Origin: Chloroflexota bacterium
GTDB lineage: Bacteria > Chloroflexota > Limnocylindria > Limnocylindrales > CSP1-4
Direction: 5' to 3'
DNA: 8,119 nt
Assembly: GCA_021785115.1 (NCBI GenBank)
Contig: JAJYGO010000450.1
Span: 1 to 8,119 of the forward strand
This document shows, piece by piece, positions 5,693-8,119 of the stretch. Position numbers and translations under genes: made by a program. Numbering within the stretch: the first letter of the stretch is position 1; each line of letters starts with the position of its first letter. A model generated the notes under the pieces. The model had not been told where the DNA came from, did no database searches, and was given only the letters and a program-made list of their open reading frames with translations.

Positions 5693-6808
5693 ATGGCTCC
5701 TCGAACCTCCGTCAAGGCGTCCCGCGGGTCCGCCCCGCCCGTTCTCGTGCGCCAGACGCGCGCGGGCGTGGTCGAGTCCGTCCACCGGGGCGACATCGTG
5801 GAGGTGGACGTCAGCGGCCGGCTGCTGCGGGCCATCGGCGACCCGGACCGCGTGGTCTTCCTGCGGTCAACGGTGAAGCCGTTCGGCCTCGTGGCGCTGC
5901 TCCGCGCCGGCGGCCGCAAGGCGTTCGACCTCGCCCCCGACGAACTGGCCATCATGGCGTCCTCCCACTCCGGCGAGGACATCCACGTCCGGACGCTCCA
6001 AGCGCTGTACCGGCGGGTGGGGGTGAGCACCTCGCTCCTGGCCTGCGGCGCGGAGGGCATGCCGCTCGACGAGCTCACCGCGGCCCGGCTCGCGCGCGAC
6101 GGGGAGCGCCCCAGCCCGGTCCGCCACATGTGCTCGGGGCAGCACTCGGTGTTCATCCTGCTGTCCAAGCTGGGCGGCTGGGAGCCCGACGGCTACTGGG
6201 AGCCGGACCACCCGGCCCACCGCGCCTACGCGGAGACGGTCGCGGCGGCCTACGACGTCCGCCCGGACCAGCTGCGCACGGGGATCGACGGCTGCGGCGT
6301 CCTCACCTACGCGTTCCGGCTGCGCGATGTCGCCCGCGCCTACGCGATGCTCGCCGCCCCCGACACGCTCCCGGAGGCCGACCGCCGGGCTGCGCTCGCC
6401 CCCCACCTGCTGGCCGTGCGCGACGCGATGATCCGGTACCCGGAGCTGGTCGGCGGGACCCGGGAGCGGCTGGACACCGCGCTCATGAGGGCGGCGCCGG
6501 GCCGCGTGGTCAGCAAGAGCGGCATGGAGGCGCTGCGCGGCGTCGGCATCCTGTCGGGCGCGCGCGTCGGCACGTCGAGCACCCGCGCCAGCGGGCTCGC
6601 GCTCAAGATGGAGGACGGCGACGGCTACGAGCGCGGGACCTACGCCGCCTCGGTCGAGGCGCTGGCGCAGGTCGGCCTGCTCGACGGCCACGCAGTCCGG
6701 CAGCTGGGCCGCTACCACCGCCCGCCCGGCTACGACCCGCACGGCCGGCTGTCGGCCGAGGCGATCCCGGAGTTCGAGCTGGTGCCGGTGGGCGAGCTCG
6801 TCGGCTGA
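5693..6808 (+). CDS. L-asparaginase of the Rhizobium (asparaginase II) family
   Basis: 371 residues, the typical length for this family, which is unrelated to the E. coli AnsA/AnsB type. Hydrolyses L-asparagine to aspartate and ammonia in the cytoplasm. Family blocks are present in order: ESVHRGDIVEVD (29-40); FLRSTVKPFG with S59 and K62; ASSHSGEDIHV with S91; LACG (117-119); HMCSGQHS with C147; DHPAHR; GIDGCG with C201; SKSGMEALRGVGI; GLALKMEDGD. By spacing these correspond to Ser48, Lys51, Ser80, Cys135 and Cys189 of the Rhizobium etli enzyme. The position equal to its zinc ligand Lys138 is glutamine (Q150), so metal binding may differ. The ATG at 5693 is chosen over a TTG at 5630 because a -10 hexamer lies 8 bases before the ATG and family homology starts only after it. 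No signal peptide or membrane segment is visible. An asparaginase-like amidase of other specificity is the alternative. Confidence 0.88.
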   Translation: MAPRTSVKASRGSAPPVLVRQTRAGVVESVHRGDIVEVDVSGRLLRAIGDPDRVVFLRSTVKPFGLVALLRAGGRKAFDLAPDELAIMASSHSGEDIHVRTLQALYRRVGVSTSLLACGAEGMPLDELTAARLARDGERPSPVRHMCSGQHSVFILLSKLGGWEPDGYWEPDHPAHRAYAETVAAAYDVRPDQLRTGIDGCGVLTYAFRLRDVARAYAMLAAPDTLPEADRRAALAPHLLAVRDAMIRYPELVGGTRERLDTALMRAAPGRVVSKSGMEALRGVGILSGARVGTSSTRASGLALKMEDGDGYERGTYAASVEALAQVGLLDGHAVRQLGRYHRPPGYDPHGRLSAEAIPEFELVPVGELVG

Positions 6809-6839
6809 CGGGCCCTCCCGCGACGCCGCCCCCGAACCG

Positions 6840-6852
6840 TAGACTCACGGCC
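6840..6852 (+). promoter_or_regulatory. Leaderless-type promoter of the DtxR-family gene
   Basis: TAGACT at 6840-6845 matches a -10 element (TAnnnT) and ends 7 bases before the ATG at 6853, so transcription would start at or next to the A of the start codon. No purine-rich ribosome-binding site is present. It lies in the 44-base gap after the asparaginase stop, so the regulator need not depend on read-through. No convincing -35 is seen. Confidence 0.5.
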
Positions 6853-7584
6853 ATGCAGCGTCGCCACGACCCCGCCGACATCTCCACCGCGGCCCAGGAG
6901 TACCTGCTCGCCCTGCGCGCCATGGGCTCCGACGGCCGTGCGGCGACCAGCGCGCAACTGGGCCGCCACGTCGGCGTCAGCACGCAGGCCGCGTCCGAGA
7001 TGTGCCGCCGGCTCGCGTCGGACGGGCTGCTGGAGCCGGCCACCGGGCGCGGGCTCGTCCTGACCACCGCCGGGCGGGCCGCCGCCGACGCCATCTTCCG
7101 CCGCCACGCCCTGCTCGAGTGGCTGCTCACCTCGGTCATCGGCCTGTCCTGGGCGGAGAGCGATGCGGAGGCGGCGCGCCTGCAGGGCGCCCTGTCGCCG
7201 CGCGTCGAGGCGCGACTCGACGACCTGCTGGGCCATCCCGAGACCTGCCCGCACGGGAACCCGATCGATCTCGAGACCGCGCGCAGGCGACCCGCGGGGG
7301 TGCCGCTGTCGGATCTCGAGTCGGGCACCCGGGCGACGATCCTGCGGATCACCGAGGAGGCTGAGGAGGACCCGGGCCTGCTCTCGTACCTCGAGGCGCG
7401 GGCGCTGACGCCGGGCGCGCACGTGACGGTCCTCGCCCGCTCCGAGTCGCTCGACTCGCTCACGCTGGACGGACCGCGCGGCCGGGCGACCCTGGGGCTT
7501 CGACCGGCGTCGCTGATCCGCGTGCTGCCGGGCGAGGCCGACCCGGCGCTGTTCCACCGGGTGCCGGAGCGCGGCGGGGCCTGA
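6853..7584 (+). CDS. DtxR-family transcriptional regulator with altered metal-binding residues
   Basis: 243 residues, with an N-terminal winged helix-turn-helix at about 12-75 (STAAQEYLLAL, then AQLGRHVGVSTQAASEMCRRL). The dimerisation/metal-binding domain spans 83-140 (RRHALLEWLLTSVIGLSW, then LLGHPETCPHGNPI). A C-terminal FeoA/SH3-like barrel spans about 150-228. DtxR/MntR/IdeR proteins are Fe2+- or Mn2+-activated repressors of metal-uptake genes. The segment aligns without gaps to C. diphtheriae DtxR: H79 and E83 are kept (H85, E89), but Met10, His98, Cys102, Glu105 and His106 correspond to E16, D104, A108, Q111 and G112. The primary site is therefore almost gone. It may sense metal through other residues (C132 and H134 of the TCPHGNPI block) or be metal-independent. 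The ATG is supported by the leaderless -10. The family call is sure; the ligand and targets are unknown. Confidence 0.88.
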   Translation: MQRRHDPADISTAAQEYLLALRAMGSDGRAATSAQLGRHVGVSTQAASEMCRRLASDGLLEPATGRGLVLTTAGRAAADAIFRRHALLEWLLTSVIGLSWAESDAEAARLQGALSPRVEARLDDLLGHPETCPHGNPIDLETARRRPAGVPLSDLESGTRATILRITEEAEEDPGLLSYLEARALTPGAHVTVLARSESLDSLTLDGPRGRATLGLRPASLIRVLPGEADPALFHRVPERGGA

Positions 7585-7598
7585 ACGGGCCGCTCCGG
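7564..7598 (+). terminator. Possible hairpin terminator overlapping the end of the DtxR-family gene
   Basis: CCGGAGCG (7564-7571) and CGCTCCGG (7591-7598) are perfect 8-base inverted copies around the stop codon. The loop contains a second, nested GGCC/GGCC pairing. There is no T-run, so intrinsic termination is uncertain. Confidence 0.3.
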
Positions 7599-7706
7599 GC
7601 AGCGGGGACAACGCGGGCGCCGGCGCCGGCAGCGCCGGGCTGATCTGCCCCGCGCGGACCGTCCAGCCTGAGCGACTCCTACCCGAGACGGTGCACGTCG
7701 ACTCCG

Positions 7707-7829
7707 CCATACCGCTGGTGGCGGTGCTACGTGGCGGGCTCGCGGCCCCTCGTGCGTGGCCGTTCTCCCCATACCGCTGGTGGCGGTGCGGCGGCCCAAT
7801 TCGCGACGTTGCACCGCCGGGGGCGGTGC
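7707..7829. repeat. Three spaced copies of a GC-rich dyad, ACCGC-N5-GCGGT
   Basis: Copies 1 (7707-7727) and 2 (7769-7789) are identical over 21 bases, with core ACCGCTGGTGGCGGT. Copy 3 has the core at 7813-7827 with two changes, and these extend it to a longer hairpin, GCACCGCC-GGG-GGCGGTGC (7811-7829). Start-to-start spacing is 62 and then 40 bases. Each unit can fold as a small hairpin or form a two-fold protein site. The third copy keeps its arms and even extends them, so the dyad rather than the exact sequence seems to be maintained. Operator array, REP-type intergenic palindrome or RNA hairpins are all possible. Confidence 0.7.
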
Positions 7830-7831
7830 GG

Positions 7832-7847
7832 GGCGACTCGAGTCGCC
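7832..7847. repeat. Perfect 16-bp palindrome GGCGACTCGAGTCGCC
   Basis: Exact self-complement over 16 bases with no spacer, beginning three bases after the third ACCGC/GCGGT hairpin. A gapless palindrome is a better protein-binding site than an RNA hairpin, because no loop is left. Function unknown. Confidence 0.6.
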
Positions 7848-7944
7848 GCAGGGGCCGGGGGGCACCGAACGAGGACCACCGCAGCCGCTGCTGCGCGAGC
7901 CCCTCCGCCGCAGCCGCTTCGCCGCCCGCCGCCCGCCCGCGCCG

Positions 7945-8087
7945 CCATTCTCGGGAGGCATCACTTGCGGCCCCAGGGCGCGAAGCGGGGGCAACGGGAC
8001 GTCAGCCGATGCCGATCAGGCATCAATGGGCTCGCTGGGCTGCCTGCCGGGCGCCCTCAGGTCGAAAGTGATGCCTCGGGGGAATGG
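7945..8087 (+). ncRNA. Candidate structured RNA or leader (or small inverted-repeat element)
   Basis: GAGGCATCACTT (7955-7966) is perfectly complementary to AAGTGATGCCTC (8066-8077). After a symmetric GG/GG internal loop the pairing resumes for eight more pairs (7945-7952 with 8080-8087, one of them G-U). Inside lie AGGGCGC pairing with GCGCCCT (about 7975-7981 with 8051-8057) and a perfect GATGCC-GATCA-GGCATC hairpin near 8008-8024. Nested stems closed by a 20-pair helix are typical of riboswitches and small RNAs. It matches no riboswitch class whose consensus I can recall. The 3' arm reaches an ATG at 8084, so a leader that hides the start of the next gene is plausible. A MITE-like element with terminal inverted repeats is the alternative. 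Strand is assumed from the possible downstream gene. Confidence 0.45.
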
Positions 8088-8119
8088 GCGGGGAGTCGTG
8101 GGCGCAGACGGGCGTCGTG

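Larger units (their letters stand above)
7585..8119. other. Long region without a supported gene, rich in palindromes and structure
   Basis: 535 bases after the regulator gene. Open frames here encode only low-complexity arginine/alanine/proline stretches with no recognisable domain, and none has a ribosome-binding site or a -10 placed as in the neighbouring genes. What it does hold is a cluster of short GC palindromes (7707-7847) and a 143-base segment closed by a long inverted repeat (7945-8087). At the far right an ATG at 8084 opens a frame to the window edge, reading MGGESWAQTGVV. It may be the start of the next gene but is too short to judge. Confidence 0.6.

Noticed and set aside
7707..7829. 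Short CRISPR array (repeats of about 21 bases with spacers)
   Set aside because: Only two identical copies, unequal spacing (62 and 40), the third copy diverged within the repeat, and no cas gene in view. Palindromic intergenic repeats explain it better.
7707..7829. Left end of the Tn7-like element (three spaced repeats of about 22 bp, as in Tn7L)
   Set aside because: It would put upp, the asparaginase gene and the regulator gene inside the element on the wrong side of the tns operon, and the motif is absent from the presumed right end at 4720-4952.
6603..7994. 463-codon minus-strand frame across the regulator gene and intergenic region
   Set aside because: Serine/arginine-rich composition typical of antisense frames in high-GC DNA, and it overlaps the clear DtxR-family gene.
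7691..8071. 126-codon plus-strand frame in the region after the regulator gene
   Set aside because: Low-complexity, runs through the palindromes and the inverted repeat, no ribosome-binding site or family motif.
7585..8119. tRNA, 5S rRNA, tmRNA, SRP RNA or a familiar riboswitch (cobalamin, TPP, FMN, SAM, ZTP, yybP-ykoY, c-di-GMP)
   Set aside because: None of the conserved sequence signatures I could recall for these RNAs is present on either strand.

Overview
The window is very GC-rich throughout and gene-dense. Two of its genes have -10-like hexamers 7-8 bases before the ATG (leaderless-type starts), and codon third positions are almost all G or C. This fits a high-GC bacterium such as an actinobacterium or an uncultured Chloroflexota-type lineage. 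Nothing in the sequence fixes the taxon further.

Left half (1 to about 4840, minus strand): the transposition module of a Tn7-like element, read from right to left as tnsA(remnant)-tnsB, tnsC, tniQ/tnsD. TnsB is a DDE transposase whose reading frame is broken by a one-base shift inside the catalytic domain. Rejoining the frames restores a complete D-D(35)E triad. Only the C-terminal part of the TnsA nuclease is fused in front of TnsB, and its catalytic core is missing. TnsC is an AAA+ regulator and looks intact. TniQ is long, cysteine-rich and TnsD-like, starts in a 4-base overlap with tnsC, and runs off the left edge. The cargo and the far end of the element must lie left of base 1.

Junction (4720-4952): a 233-base gap between the tnsA end and the 3' end of upp. 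It holds two diverged 20-bp direct repeats and a perfect 15-bp palindrome bounded by TGT/ACA, so the transposon right end very probably lies here. The tnsA side faces the 3' end of a conserved housekeeping gene, the same geometry as Tn7 next to glmS, so upp may be the attachment gene.

Right half (4953-7584): chromosomal-looking genes. upp (uracil phosphoribosyltransferase, pyrimidine salvage) runs leftward. Divergent from it are a Rhizobium-type L-asparaginase (asparaginase II family) and a DtxR-family regulator that has lost most of the canonical metal ligands. Two back-to-back -10 elements flank a palindrome between upp and the asparaginase gene.

Right end (7585-8119): no convincing gene. 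It contains a cluster of GC-rich palindromes (three related ACCGC-N5-GCGGT units plus a perfect 16-bp palindrome), then a 143-base segment closed by a long two-part inverted repeat with nested internal stems. That segment is a candidate structured RNA or leader of a gene starting near the window edge, or a small inverted-repeat element.
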